This document shows positions 17,188 through 26,506 of a DNA stretch of 64,000 nucleotides, in pieces. The translations under genes were made by a program, and so were the position numbers. Location of the stretch: the NCBI GenBank assembly GCA_947479455.1, contig CANJZE010000001.1, forward strand, positions 45,106 through 109,105. Direction: 5' to 3'. The number at the start of each line of letters is the position of its first letter. Position 1 is the stretch's first letter. This DNA comes from Bacteroidota bacterium. GTDB taxonomy: Bacteria > Bacteroidota > Bacteroidia > Chitinophagales > LD1. The notes under the pieces are model-generated. The model was not told the origin of the DNA. It did no database searches and worked only from the letters and a program-made list of their open reading frames with translations.

Positions 17188-17243
17188 AAACGATTTGTGC
17201 TTCACTAATTTATTTTGAACACGCATATTCCTACTTTTGAACC

Positions 17244-18239
17244 ATGGCCGAAAATCATTTGAAATGGTATAGCAAAACGCTCCACGAGTATTTGAGCAAC
17301 GATGAAATAAAATTGCTGATGCAGAAAAATAATCTGAAAGCATTTTTAGAAATTGCTGATACCTGGTTATGGATTGCCTTCGCTTTTTTTATTGTGGGCA
17401 TGTGGCCCAATCCTTTCACCATCGTTATTGCACTTTTTATTATTGGAGGCAAACAATTGGCCTGTGCCATCATACTACACGATTGCTCACACGATAGCGT
17501 TTTTACCTCGCGCAGCGTAAATCGTTTTGTGGGAAATTGGTTGGGCGCTTATCCTATTTTTCAGGATGTAGACAAGTATAAACCTTACCACACGCAGCAC
17601 CACATTAACACCGGCTTAAAGGAAGATCCGGACGTTCCATTAACAGAAGGATATCCAACTTCGCGTATGAGTATGACGCGTAAATTTTTGCGCGACCTTT
17701 TTGGTTTATCCGGTATAAAATCTTTGCTGGGTGTATTATTTATGCAAATGGGTTTTGTGAAATATGCATTAAACGGAAAGGCAGAACGCCTTTCACTCAA
17801 AGACAAAACAGTAAGTGAAATTACATTGAACGCTATCAAAAACATGGCCGGTCCTTTGCTCGCCAATTTTATTTTATTCGCCATTCTTTATGCATTGGGT
17901 AAACCTTGGCTTTATCTGCTTTGGATTGGTGCCCTGCTTACTACGTACAATTTTTGCATTCGTGTAAGAAGCATGGCCGAGCACAGTATGGTTGATGACT
18001 TACAAAACCCGCACAAAAACACACGAACCACTTACGCAAATTTTATCGAGCGCATTTTGTTTGCTCCGCACCATGTCAACTACCATTCTGAACATCACTT
18101 ATGCATGGGCGTGCCATCGTACAATCTTCCCGGTATGCATCAACTTCTTTTGCAAAGAGGTTACTACAAGAATGGAACTTTAGAAAACAACTATTTGAAT
18201 ATTGTGAAGCGGGCAATTGTTTCGACCGAAACGCCTTAG
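17244..18239 (+). CDS. Membrane fatty-acid desaturase-family enzyme
   Basis: A 331-residue integral membrane di-iron enzyme. The three histidine boxes are present: HDCSHD (about 79-84), HTQHH (about 115-119) and HVNYHSEHH (about 274-283), with four to five hydrophobic helices between them. The family desaturates or hydroxylates acyl chains or lipid head-group-linked chains. The region EDPDVPLTEGYPTSR between boxes 1/2 and the helices resembles bacterial desaturases of unassigned position. A sphingoid-base or acyl-ACP/CoA substrate cannot be told from sequence alone. Upstream TACTTTTG at 17232 matches TAnnTTTG but is too close to the ATG to be trusted. Confidence 0.85.
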   Translation: MAENHLKWYSKTLHEYLSNDEIKLLMQKNNLKAFLEIADTWLWIAFAFFIVGMWPNPFTIVIALFIIGGKQLACAIILHDCSHDSVFTSRSVNRFVGNWLGAYPIFQDVDKYKPYHTQHHINTGLKEDPDVPLTEGYPTSRMSMTRKFLRDLFGLSGIKSLLGVLFMQMGFVKYALNGKAERLSLKDKTVSEITLNAIKNMAGPLLANFILFAILYALGKPWLYLLWIGALLTTYNFCIRVRSMAEHSMVDDLQNPHKNTRTTYANFIERILFAPHHVNYHSEHHLCMGVPSYNLPGMHQLLLQRGYYKNGTLENNYLNIVKRAIVSTETP

Positions 18240-18339
18240 CAGAAGAACAGGTTTTTACCCTTGTTTCAAGCGACCTTCCTACGGCCTTAACATTTCATTT
18301 TAAAATCTACATTTGAAGATTGTTTTATCACACTAGAAA

Positions 18340-19533
18340 ATGAAAAAAAAATACGCTCTTCTCTACCTTTTAGTAATCGGATTCTGTTGGGGGCTACAGG
18401 CTCAAACCACGTTCACCGTGGCATTGAAAGTTTATCCCGATAATCCGGTTTACGGTGGCGATATAGTGGTGGATGGCACAACTTATCCTACTCCAAACTA
18501 CACGATGCTTACGGTGAATGCCGGAAGTATAGTAAACCTGACTGCGGTTGCTGCTCCTGGTTTCCAATTTTTTAATTGGCATGTAGTGCATTCCATCTCT
18601 CTTCCAACAGACACTTCGAACCCTATGAATTGTACCATAGTGGAAACGGATACCATTTACGCTTTCTTTGTTCCACAGGCTGCACCCGATAGTTTTAATG
18701 TAGTTATACAAGCGGTACCTAACATAGCAGGCAATATATCGGTCAATGGAAATCTTTATGCAAGTCCAAATTATCCTTACACCGTTCGTGTAGAAACCGG
18801 AACGGTTTTAAATGCTACTGAAACACCGAACCCAACCTGGCATTTTGTAAACTGGCAATTGCTGCAACACACACCACTACCCGCAGATACTTCGCACCCA
18901 ATGAATTTTGCAGTAACCCAAAACGATACACTATACGCTTACTACATTCAAGATTCAACAACCATACTTGTAAATGTTCATCCAAATATTTTAGCCGGTG
19001 ATGTAAGTGTGGCAGGATTTACGCCCCCTGCTTATCCATGGTTGTTCAAGGTGCCCGAAGGAACCCTACTTGATTTTGAAGCCATCGGAAATCAATTGGC
19101 CGCTACAAGCCACCTTTACAATTATGTTTTTGACCATTACACTTTCAAACATCATCATCCGCTACCTGATAGTTTAACACCAATAGTTTTTATTACGGTG
19201 AAGCAAAACGATACAGTTGATGCGTACTTCATTGATGTGCCGTTGACTATTGATTCATCTTTGTATCTTTTAATTCCATCCGGCTTTTCGCCCGATGCTA
19301 ACGGAGTGAACGATGTGTTTCGTGTTATTGGCGAACAACTGACTAATTACCACATGCAAATTTACAACCGCTGGGGGCAAAGAGTTTTTGAATCGCATAA
19401 CCAAGGATATGGCTGGGATGGTCTTTTCAATAACGATAAATGCGACATTGGAATTTATGCCTACACCATGCAAGCCAAACGCACTACCGGTGAAGAGGTA
19501 GAGAAAAAAGGAACGATTACACTAGTGAGGTAA
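18340..19533 (+). CDS. T9SS-exported protein with InlB-type repeats and CHU_C (type B) sorting domain
   Basis: 397 residues. The signal peptide (1-21) ends GLQA. Three repeats of about 85 residues follow (about 24-110, 117-198, 205-300), each with the pattern GDIVVDG..YPTPNY..VNAGSIVNLTA..GFQFFNWHV...DTIYAFF, which resembles the divergent InlB B-repeat. The last about 90 residues are a gliding-motility-associated CHU_C domain: IPSGFSPDANGVNDVFRV, MQIYNRWGQRVFES and GIYAYTMQAKRTTGEEVEKKGTITLVR. CHU_C is a type B T9SS signal, so the product should be secreted or surface-attached. Function beyond adhesion or matrix display is unknown. Confidence 0.87.
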   Translation: MKKKYALLYLLVIGFCWGLQAQTTFTVALKVYPDNPVYGGDIVVDGTTYPTPNYTMLTVNAGSIVNLTAVAAPGFQFFNWHVVHSISLPTDTSNPMNCTIVETDTIYAFFVPQAAPDSFNVVIQAVPNIAGNISVNGNLYASPNYPYTVRVETGTVLNATETPNPTWHFVNWQLLQHTPLPADTSHPMNFAVTQNDTLYAYYIQDSTTILVNVHPNILAGDVSVAGFTPPAYPWLFKVPEGTLLDFEAIGNQLAATSHLYNYVFDHYTFKHHHPLPDSLTPIVFITVKQNDTVDAYFIDVPLTIDSSLYLLIPSGFSPDANGVNDVFRVIGEQLTNYHMQIYNRWGQRVFESHNQGYGWDGLFNNDKCDIGIYAYTMQAKRTTGEEVEKKGTITLVR

Positions 19534-19560
19534 TTCTGAATACTGTAACTGAACTTTTAT

Positions 19561-19604
19561 AAAACAACAAAGCCATTCCTTAGCGAGTGGCTTTGTTGTT
19601 TTAT
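19561..19604 (+). terminator. Strong intrinsic terminator after the CHU_C protein gene
   Basis: Perfect 15-bp stem AAAACAACAAAGCCA / TGGCTTTGTTGTTTT around a 12-base loop. The A-rich and T-rich flanks allow function in both directions. Confidence 0.9.
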
Positions 19605-19681
19605 AAAACCCTATCTGATTAAATTGAACTCATCATAACTTTAAAGATTGTAGCGTTCGTTACTTTCAATCAAACAAAATT

Positions 19682-20188
19682 ATGCTGAACACCATTTTTT
19701 TATTGTTGCTGCTTGGAGGAGCTAACGCTGAATATGATGCTACTTCACGCTATAACGACAGCCTGCTTATTTACAATACTTATCGCACGCAAATTGAAAC
19801 GCTCAAGAAATTAAAGGAAACCGACTTGCAGAAGTGGTATGATTTGGATGCCGCAAACGACCGAATAGTTGCCTGCGCTAAATTACGATTGAAAAAATAT
19901 AATCGCCAGAACTATGAACCTTCTTTAGTTGTTGAGCGCAAAGGAATAGGAATGGCCTATGCCTATCCAAAACCACATAGCACTATTGAAACTTCGGTGG
20001 AAAATTTTACTAAAACTGTTGCGGCTAAATATCACTTTGCAGTTTATGATAGGCAAACCCGTTTTTGCTGCGATAAAATTGGCGGCTTACATATTCCCTA
20101 CATTTTGAAATATGTTTACGAGGAGGGGCGTTTACTTTTTATGGAAAAACTGAACCCTGTAACCATGGAAAAAATTGTTGGATTGTAA
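19682..20188 (+). CDS. Small exported protein of unknown function
   Basis: 168 residues. The signal peptide MLNTIFLLLLLGGANA is clear. The mature part has a charged helical stretch (YRTQIETLKKLKETDLQKWYDLD, about 33-55), then FCCDKIGGLHIPYILKYVYEEGRLLFMEKLNP near the end. I do not recognise a family. It has its own upstream gap after a terminator and converges with the endonuclease I gene, 9 bp apart. Codon use looks like its neighbours. Probably a periplasmic or surface protein. Confidence 0.7.
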   Translation: MLNTIFLLLLLGGANAEYDATSRYNDSLLIYNTYRTQIETLKKLKETDLQKWYDLDAANDRIVACAKLRLKKYNRQNYEPSLVVERKGIGMAYAYPKPHSTIETSVENFTKTVAAKYHFAVYDRQTRFCCDKIGGLHIPYILKYVYEEGRLLFMEKLNPVTMEKIVGL

Positions 20189-20197
20189 CCAATAGCT

Positions 20198-21619
20198 TTA
20201 TCGAATCACCAACAACTTCCTTACAGCGCTTTGACCATTCAAGGAAATATGAAGCAAATAATTTCCTGCTTCTGCCTTCGATAAATCGAAAGTTGTTTTG
20301 GGTTCTGTAATTTTTGATTGCAGAATTCTTCTTCCATACATATCGAACACGGAAATTTCTACATCACTAAACTCTAATGTTTCAATCTCGAGATTAAAAA
20401 TTTGCGAAGCCGGATTTGGGAATATACGAACCGATGCCTCTGCAAAAATTTGTTCAACACCAGAAGCAGCACCACACAAATTTGTTTTAATCAAGCTATC
20501 GAAGTTGATACAGGTAGCCCAACCCGGATGATCAATAAAAGGATTGCGGTTGTGTTGAACAGAATTAATACAGGCATTTTTTGTGCGTTCGAATTTATCA
20601 GGCGGGTCTTGCTGATTCCACAACTTCAAAATATTTTGGTCTTGCTGATACGCCTGTGATAACAGTTCGTTCAATCCCCAGCCACCGCTCAAACCATCGT
20701 AACAAACCATTTCATACATCATGGCGCGGGCAGCATCTCCTTTGCGGTCAGCTCTAGGTTCAAAAACGTTATTGCCTGTATTATCAGTTCCGTATTTACA
20801 CGAGCCATAAGTCCATGACTGATTGACCACAATACCCAAAGGATTATTCGAACGTTTCACGTTGGGTACACTGCGCGATAGCAAAAGATTATAATAATCG
20901 GCACCTTCAGCATAATTGATCAGGTTATTTGCAACAAAGATTGCGGCCGTTTGCATCCAACTCTTACACAGTACGTGCTCGCGATTATAATCAGTGGCAA
21001 CAAAACCAAATGGCGGGGTATAAACTGTTGTTTCCCCACTGTATTCGCAATTGATTACCTCCTGACCTCCAATTGTGTCGCGCACATAAATACTAGGCAT
21101 CAGCAAATTTGCATAGCCCGGAGTATATGTTTGCATCGTATGGTTATTAATCAGGTAATGCAAATCGGCAATGAAACTTGCTGAAGTGGAATCAATACCT
21201 TGAAAATAATTTCCGGCATCTGCCGCTGGAGTAATAACAGAATCGGTGAGTGGATTTGACAGCAAATAATTGATGCTACCACCACTTCCGTTGTAAGCAA
21301 ATATTTTGAAATAATATTTAGTGCGTTCTACTACTTCGCGAACCTGAAAAGATGTTCCCGCATTGCTGTTCATCACCTTGCAGGTTGTAAGCCCCTGTCC
21401 CTTTTGGTAAGTAGTACCATCAACGGGAATATCAGTAATAGGATGTGTACTTTTCAAAATCAAAAAACCATCGGCAGTTGAAGGAGTAAAAGACAAAATA
21501 AAATTGTAAGGTTTCACACTATTAAAAACCAAGTTAGTTGGCTGCGATGAAGGCTGCTGAGCAATTAATAATTGATAATTGATAATTGATAATTGTAACA
21601 GCAGGAAAAATTTTTTCAT
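20198..21619 (-). CDS. T9SS-exported endonuclease I-family nuclease
   Basis: 473 residues from the ATG at 21619; the track adds 12 unlikely residues. The signal peptide MKKFFLLLQLSIINYQLLIAQ is encoded largely by a heptanucleotide repeat. Then comes an FN3-like domain (about 25-125), and an endonuclease I domain (about 150-370) with the signature DYNREHVLCKSWM, containing the His of the metal-dependent active site, and RNPFIDHPGWA. It ends in a type A T9SS sorting domain (IFPNPASQIFNLEIE ... AEAGNYLLHISLNG). It should be a secreted DNase for nutrient DNA or biofilm remodelling. Expression may be phase-variable. Confidence 0.88.
   Translation of the reverse strand: MKKFFLLLQLSIINYQLLIAQQPSSQPTNLVFNSVKPYNFILSFTPSTADGFLILKSTHPITDIPVDGTTYQKGQGLTTCKVMNSNAGTSFQVREVVERTKYYFKIFAYNGSGGSINYLLSNPLTDSVITPAADAGNYFQGIDSTSASFIADLHYLINNHTMQTYTPGYANLLMPSIYVRDTIGGQEVINCEYSGETTVYTPPFGFVATDYNREHVLCKSWMQTAAIFVANNLINYAEGADYYNLLLSRSVPNVKRSNNPLGIVVNQSWTYGSCKYGTDNTGNNVFEPRADRKGDAARAMMYEMVCYDGLSGGWGLNELLSQAYQQDQNILKLWNQQDPPDKFERTKNACINSVQHNRNPFIDHPGWATCINFDSLIKTNLCGAASGVEQIFAEASVRIFPNPASQIFNLEIETLEFSDVEISVFDMYGRRILQSKITEPKTTFDLSKAEAGNYLLHISLNGQSAVRKLLVIR
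21563..21597. repeat. AATTGAT heptanucleotide repeat within the endonuclease I signal peptide
   Basis: Plus-strand units AATTAAT, AATTGAT x3 exact, AATTGTA: five 7-base units over codons 9-20 of the minus-strand nuclease gene. The unit length is not a multiple of three. Confidence 0.95.
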
Positions 21620-21668
21620 CATAGATTGATTGGTATTCAGAAATTTGAAAAACATGTTGTTCGATATA

Positions 21669-22706
21669 CTATTGAAGTTCTTTCAGAAAAACACAATAGG
21701 TAGGAAAGTGGTCGCTATAGCCACCATTATAAATATTGCCATCGTAAGTTCGCATTGGATACCCTTTATATCGGCCTGTTTTAGTAACCATAAATTGTTT
21801 ATTGAAGATATGCGCACCGTGATAAAAAAATCCTTTTTGCTCCTTTTTTAAAAAACCCGATGACAACATAATTTGGTCAAACAAATTCCACGAATCATTA
21901 TAAGCTAACGTACCAATTCCTTTATTGATAAAATCAACCCATGGGTTATATAGTTCTCCATTCTTCACGCTTTTCAAATCACCCTTTGCACCAAGTACTT
22001 TTGCCACACTAGGGCTAGTAGGGTCATCATTCAAATCGCCCATAACAAAAACTTTTGTTTGTGGGTCAATTTTCATCAATGAATCAATCACTCGTTTGCT
22101 CACACTTGCAGCCGATGCGCGAGCTGCTGCACTTGCTTCTTCACCGCCTCTGCGCGAGGGCCAATGGTTTACAAAAACATGAATCATTTCGCCATCGTAA
22201 AGTCCGCTTACCCAAAGCACATCGCGTGTGTAATGCAACGTGCCGTCACTATTCTCCATACGAACAAAAAGCGGTTCACTATGTTTTACTTTAAAATATT
22301 TCGGGTTGTAAATAAGCGCAGGGTCAATACTTCTATCATCGGGACCATCATAATGAACAATTTTTAAATGACGGTTTGCAAACTCCGGTTGCGCGACTAA
22401 ATCCTCGAGTACTTTATCGTTTTCTATTTCGGCAACACCCAGAAGCGAGAAGCCATCGGGCGAAATATCTGTTCCAATTTGCGAAAGCACTTCGGTGAGT
22501 TTGCGCATTTTATCCTCATAAACCTTTCCCGTATAATGGTATGAACCAGCGGGCAAAAAATCTTCGTCATTTTTTACAGGGTCATTGATGGTATCAAACA
22601 GGTTTTCGAGATTGTAGAAAGCCACGATACCAACTTTATATTTTTTTTCCTGCGAAAACAAGGAAAGGCTAAACAGCAGGAGTAAAACAAGAGAAATTTG
22701 CTTCAT
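21669..22706 (-). CDS. Exported endonuclease/exonuclease/phosphatase-family hydrolase
   Basis: 345 residues from the ATG at 22706 (MKQISLVLLLLFSLSLFSQ is a signal peptide; the track's upstream extension is not family-like). EEP-fold catalytic motifs are complete: YNLENLFD (Asn/metal Glu), GVAEIEND, VNHWPSRRGG (His), GDLNDDPTSP (Asp/Asn) and YSDHFPTY (Asp-His). The TRDVLWVSGLYDGE region fits the Bacteroidota exported EEP group often labelled endonuclease. The substrate (DNA, RNA or phospholipid) is not predictable. It lies 49 bp upstream of the endonuclease I start on the same strand, so the two could form a secreted nuclease operon. Confidence 0.87.
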   Translation of the reverse strand: MKQISLVLLLLFSLSLFSQEKKYKVGIVAFYNLENLFDTINDPVKNDEDFLPAGSYHYTGKVYEDKMRKLTEVLSQIGTDISPDGFSLLGVAEIENDKVLEDLVAQPEFANRHLKIVHYDGPDDRSIDPALIYNPKYFKVKHSEPLFVRMENSDGTLHYTRDVLWVSGLYDGEMIHVFVNHWPSRRGGEEASAAARASAASVSKRVIDSLMKIDPQTKVFVMGDLNDDPTSPSVAKVLGAKGDLKSVKNGELYNPWVDFINKGIGTLAYNDSWNLFDQIMLSSGFLKKEQKGFFYHGAHIFNKQFMVTKTGRYKGYPMRTYDGNIYNGGYSDHFPTYCVFLKELQ

Positions 22707-22724
22707 TTTGTTTATTTGAACACA

Positions 22725-22732
22725 CAAACTTA
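22725..22732 (-). promoter_or_regulatory. -7 element (TAAGTTTG) of the EEP hydrolase gene
   Basis: Perfect TAnnTTTG match on the minus strand, 18 bp before the ATG. No TTG at the canonical -33 spacing. Confidence 0.45.
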
Positions 22733-22828
22733 GCAGGATAGTGCAGAAAATTTTTCTGCCAAAAACCGTAAGGTAAATTGCTTTCAAATTATGTGGATAG
22801 ACTGTGGATACCTGTTGGCTACTTTGGG

Positions 22829-22859
22829 TTTTGCGGGTGGTGTGTTTTTCTATTTTCGC
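22829..22859 (+). promoter_or_regulatory. Putative smc promoter (TTTTG-N17-TATTTTCG)
   Basis: TTTTG at 22829-22833 and TATTTTCGC at 22851-22859. Spacing of 17 is slightly short for Bacteroidota promoters. It would give a leader of about 85 nt. Confidence 0.4.
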
Positions 22860-22947
22860 TACCCCTCTAAAATGAGGAATTAAACGGGGAGAAAAGGTAA
22901 GGACATACCTTCTCAGTTTACCTAGCTGGCTTTCAAAATGTGAACCT

Positions 22948-25900
22948 ATGCAACTAACTACATTAGAGATTAAGGGATTTAAAAGTTTTGCTGAAAAAAC
23001 TACGATTCACTTCAACAATAAAATTACAGGAGTAGTAGGACCAAACGGTTGCGGAAAAAGCAACGTGGTTGACTCCATTCGTTGGGTTTTAGGAGAGCAA
23101 AAAACTTCTCATCTGCGTTTGGAAAAAATGGAGAACCTCATTTTCAACGGAACCAAAAATCGCAAAGCTGCAAGCATGGCTGAGGTTTCACTTACGTTTG
23201 AAAATACCAAGAATTTAGTTTCATCCGATTATAAAACGATCACCATTACCCGCAGGTTGTTTCGCGATGGTGAAAGCGAATACCGATTAAATGATGTGCC
23301 TTGCAGGTTAAAAGATATTACCTCCCTGTTTATGGATACTGGTGTAAGTGCAGATAGCTACGCCATTATTGAGCTAGGTATGATGGATGAAATTTTGAAC
23401 GACCGTGATAACAGTCGAAGAAAATTGTTTGAACAGGCAGCAGGAGTTTCGAAATATAAAAAACGCAAGAAAGAAACCATTGACAAACTAAAAGGAACCG
23501 ATGGCGATTTAGAGCGGGTAAAAGATTTGCTTTTTGAAATTGAAGGCAACTTAAAAACCCTGGAAGCACAGGCAAAAAAGACTAAACGCTATTACGAACT
23601 GAAAGCAGAATATAAAGATTTGAGTTTGCTTTTAGCCAAGTATAATTTGCAATCGTATAAGGAGACATTCAAAAATTTAGAGGAGCAAAAGAAAAAAGAA
23701 GAAGACAACAAACTCGAGTTAGAAACTTCAGTTGCTCAAGTAGATGCTTTGCTCGAAAAAGAAAAACTGAACAACGTTGACAAAGAAAAAATGCTTTTCG
23801 AAGTTCAGAAAAAACTGAACACACTTGTAGCTGGTGTGGGTGAAAAAGAAAACGAACGCAATCTTCTGAACTCACAAATAAAATATGCGCTCGATAAAAA
23901 GGAAACTGCCGAAAAACAAATTGTAGAAGCAAACGATCAAGTAGAGAAGTTGAAACTTTCCATTGATAAACTTTCTATTGACCAGGAAAGCGAAAGAAGA
24001 ATTTTAGAAACTAAGAAGAACGAACTTTCGGTTCTTGAAACGGAGTTGAATGAAGTTCGCAATCAGCACACAGGGTTAAAAGATACACTCACCAGCGAGC
24101 AAAAACTTTTTACCGAAAAGGAGCGCCAAATTTTCGAACTTGAAAAAAAATTAGCGGTTAATCGCAGCAGTAACGAAAGTTTGCAGCGCGATTTGCTGAA
24201 CAGCGATGAAGATGTTCAACGTAAGCGTCAGGAGTTGGAGCAACTGCAAAAAGATTTTGAACAATTAAAAACAGAGAAAGAGACAACTGAAACGAAACTA
24301 CAATCATTACTAACCGAAGAAGAAAACCGCAAGAATGAAATTGCAGAGTTAGAAACAGGGATTGAAAAAACACGTCTTGCGCTTACTGCTGAAACCAGAA
24401 CACTCGACTCAAAGAAAAATGAATTTGACTTGACCAAAAGTTTGGTTGAAAACTTAGAAGGCTTTCCGGAGTCAATAAAATTTTTGAAGAAGAATGCGAA
24501 GTGGAGTAAAGAAGCTCCTCTCCTTTCCGATATTATTTATTGTGCCGAAGAGTATCGCGTAGCTGTTGAAAATTATCTGGAACCGTATTTGAATTACTAT
24601 GTGGTGCAGAACCTGCAGGAAGCTATCATGGCGGTAAACATGCTCAACGATTCTTCAATGGGGCGCGCCAATTTTTTCATTCTCAATGAATTTGAAAAAT
24701 ATGAAAGCAGTGCTCCTGCTACTATTGAAGGCACGTTGAAGGTGGGTGATTTAGTGGAGTTGGATTCCGCATATAAAAAACTGGGTTCGTATTTGCTCGA
24801 CAAAGTTTATCTCGTTGATGATTCATCGGGCTTTGATGCAACTAAACTGAATTCATACGGAAAGCAGATTGTAGTTCTATCTAAAAGCGGAAGATACATT
24901 CGCAAAGATTTTTCGTTGAGTGGCGGTGCGGTAGGTTTGTTTGAAGGAAAGAAAATTGGTCGTGCAAAAAATTTGGAGAAACTTCAGGAGGAAATCAAGA
25001 ACCTTGAACTAAGCACTTACAAACTCCACCAGCAAGTTTCGAACGCGCAAGTAAAAATAAATCAACTCAAAGCATCGAGCGTAGCTCGTGAAATTGAGTC
25101 GCAAAGAAATTTGGTAAATCAACTTTCTTCCAAAGGTTCTGCTTCGCAAGCAAGCATCAATAGCTTGGTGAAATTTTTGGAAAGTGCCGATGAGAAAAGC
25201 AAAACAATTACACAACGTTTAGATGCGTTGGATGCCGAAGTAACTGCTATCAATACTGAGCTTACATCGCTTCGCGATACGCAAGGTTCGGCTAAAGCAA
25301 TTTTGGAAAAAACCGATAAAGATTTTGTTGAACTTACGAATAAGCTGAGCGAAATCTCTTCGCGTTACAATCAAAAAAATATTGAATTTCATCAACAACA
25401 GAATCGTGTAAACTCCATCAATCAGGAGCTGGGGTTCAAGAAAAGTCAAATTGAAACGTTGATGAATCAACTTACACGCAACAACGAAGTGATTCAAGAA
25501 AGCAAAATGCAAGTAGAAGAGAGTCAGCGCAAATCGAAAGAGATTGAAACCGCTTTGCTCTCAGGCTATGCCGATAAAGAAAGCTATGCTGCTGAAGTAG
25601 AAGACGCTGAAAAAAGATATTACGATTCACGTACAGGCATCAATGAATTGGATTCGCGCTCACGCGAATTGGTGCGCACGCGCGACAATGCCATTAACCA
25701 ACTCAACAGCATTAATGAGAAATTCAACGAGTTGAAACTTTCGCTTACTTCTATGAAAGAAAGATTGAGTGTGGAATTTAATATTGACATCAATGAAATC
25801 CTGAATCAGGAGTTTGAAATGGTTCAACCATTGGAAGAAGTTCAAGCAGAAGTAGAGAAGGTGAAAAAGCGGATTGAAAATTTCGGAGAAATAAACCCTA

Positions 25901-26487
25901 TGGCATTGGAAGCTTTTGAAGAAATGAAAAAGCGTTACGATTTCATTATTGCTCAGAAAAAAGATTTGGAAGATGCCAGGACTTCTTTAATGGATACCAT
26001 TAAAGAAATTGAAGACACGGCAAAAATTCAATTTCTCGAAGCATTTACCAAAGTTCGGGAAAGTTTTATTCGTGTGTTTCATACGCTCTTTAGTGAAGAT
26101 GATCAATGCGATTTATTCTTAGTAAATCCCGATGACCCTCTCGAATCAAAAATTGAAATCATAGCGAAACCAAAAGGCAAACGACCAACCGTAATAGACC
26201 AGCTTTCGGGAGGAGAAAAAACATTGACGGCAACAGCACTGCTGTTCTCACTCTATCTTTTGAAGCCAGCACCGTTCTGTATTTTCGATGAAGTAGATGC
26301 ACCGTTAGATGATGCAAACATTGGCAAGTTCAACAAAATCATCAGCGAGTTCTCAAAAGATTCGCAATTCATTATTGTAACACACAACAAAATGACGATG
26401 ACTGCCGTGGAAGCAATTTATGGAGTTACCATGGCTGAGCAAGGAGTGAGTAGGGTGGTACCCGTTGATTTCAGAAGTTTGAATTAA
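22948..26487 (+). CDS. smc: Chromosome segregation SMC ATPase
   Basis: 1179 residues, full length for bacterial Smc. N-terminal ATPase half with Walker A VVGPNGCGKSNVVDSIRW (about 29-46), a first coiled coil (about 165-500), the hinge (about 505-640: ESIKFLKKNAKWSKEAPLL through GRYIRKDFSLSGGAVGLF), a second coiled coil (about 680-1000), then the signature QLSGGEKTLTATALLFSLY (about 1084) and Walker B FCIFDEVDAPLDDAN (about 1112). Smc entraps DNA and, loaded by ParB at parS, organises the chromosome arms; parAB lies 18 kb away. No scpA/scpB is in the window. Confidence 0.98.
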   Translation: MQLTTLEIKGFKSFAEKTTIHFNNKITGVVGPNGCGKSNVVDSIRWVLGEQKTSHLRLEKMENLIFNGTKNRKAASMAEVSLTFENTKNLVSSDYKTITITRRLFRDGESEYRLNDVPCRLKDITSLFMDTGVSADSYAIIELGMMDEILNDRDNSRRKLFEQAAGVSKYKKRKKETIDKLKGTDGDLERVKDLLFEIEGNLKTLEAQAKKTKRYYELKAEYKDLSLLLAKYNLQSYKETFKNLEEQKKKEEDNKLELETSVAQVDALLEKEKLNNVDKEKMLFEVQKKLNTLVAGVGEKENERNLLNSQIKYALDKKETAEKQIVEANDQVEKLKLSIDKLSIDQESERRILETKKNELSVLETELNEVRNQHTGLKDTLTSEQKLFTEKERQIFELEKKLAVNRSSNESLQRDLLNSDEDVQRKRQELEQLQKDFEQLKTEKETTETKLQSLLTEEENRKNEIAELETGIEKTRLALTAETRTLDSKKNEFDLTKSLVENLEGFPESIKFLKKNAKWSKEAPLLSDIIYCAEEYRVAVENYLEPYLNYYVVQNLQEAIMAVNMLNDSSMGRANFFILNEFEKYESSAPATIEGTLKVGDLVELDSAYKKLGSYLLDKVYLVDDSSGFDATKLNSYGKQIVVLSKSGRYIRKDFSLSGGAVGLFEGKKIGRAKNLEKLQEEIKNLELSTYKLHQQVSNAQVKINQLKASSVAREIESQRNLVNQLSSKGSASQASINSLVKFLESADEKSKTITQRLDALDAEVTAINTELTSLRDTQGSAKAILEKTDKDFVELTNKLSEISSRYNQKNIEFHQQQNRVNSINQELGFKKSQIETLMNQLTRNNEVIQESKMQVEESQRKSKEIETALLSGYADKESYAAEVEDAEKRYYDSRTGINELDSRSRELVRTRDNAINQLNSINEKFNELKLSLTSMKERLSVEFNIDINEILNQEFEMVQPLEEVQAEVEKVKKRIENFGEINPMALEAFEEMKKRYDFIIAQKKDLEDARTSLMDTIKEIEDTAKIQFLEAFTKVRESFIRVFHTLFSEDDQCDLFLVNPDDPLESKIEIIAKPKGKRPTVIDQLSGGEKTLTATALLFSLYLLKPAPFCIFDEVDAPLDDANIGKFNKIISEFSKDSQFIIVTHNKMTMTAVEAIYGVTMAEQGVSRVVPVDFRSLN

Positions 26488-26506
26488 ACTTGCCAAAATT
26501 CTATTT

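Noticed and set aside
17232-17239. TACTTTTG before the desaturase as a promoter
   Set aside because: Matches TAnnTTTG but ends 4 bp before the ATG, so a transcript from it would start inside the gene.
18394-18711. 105-residue minus ORF within the CHU_C protein gene
   Set aside because: Shadow of a strong plus-strand gene with a signal peptide and sorting domain.
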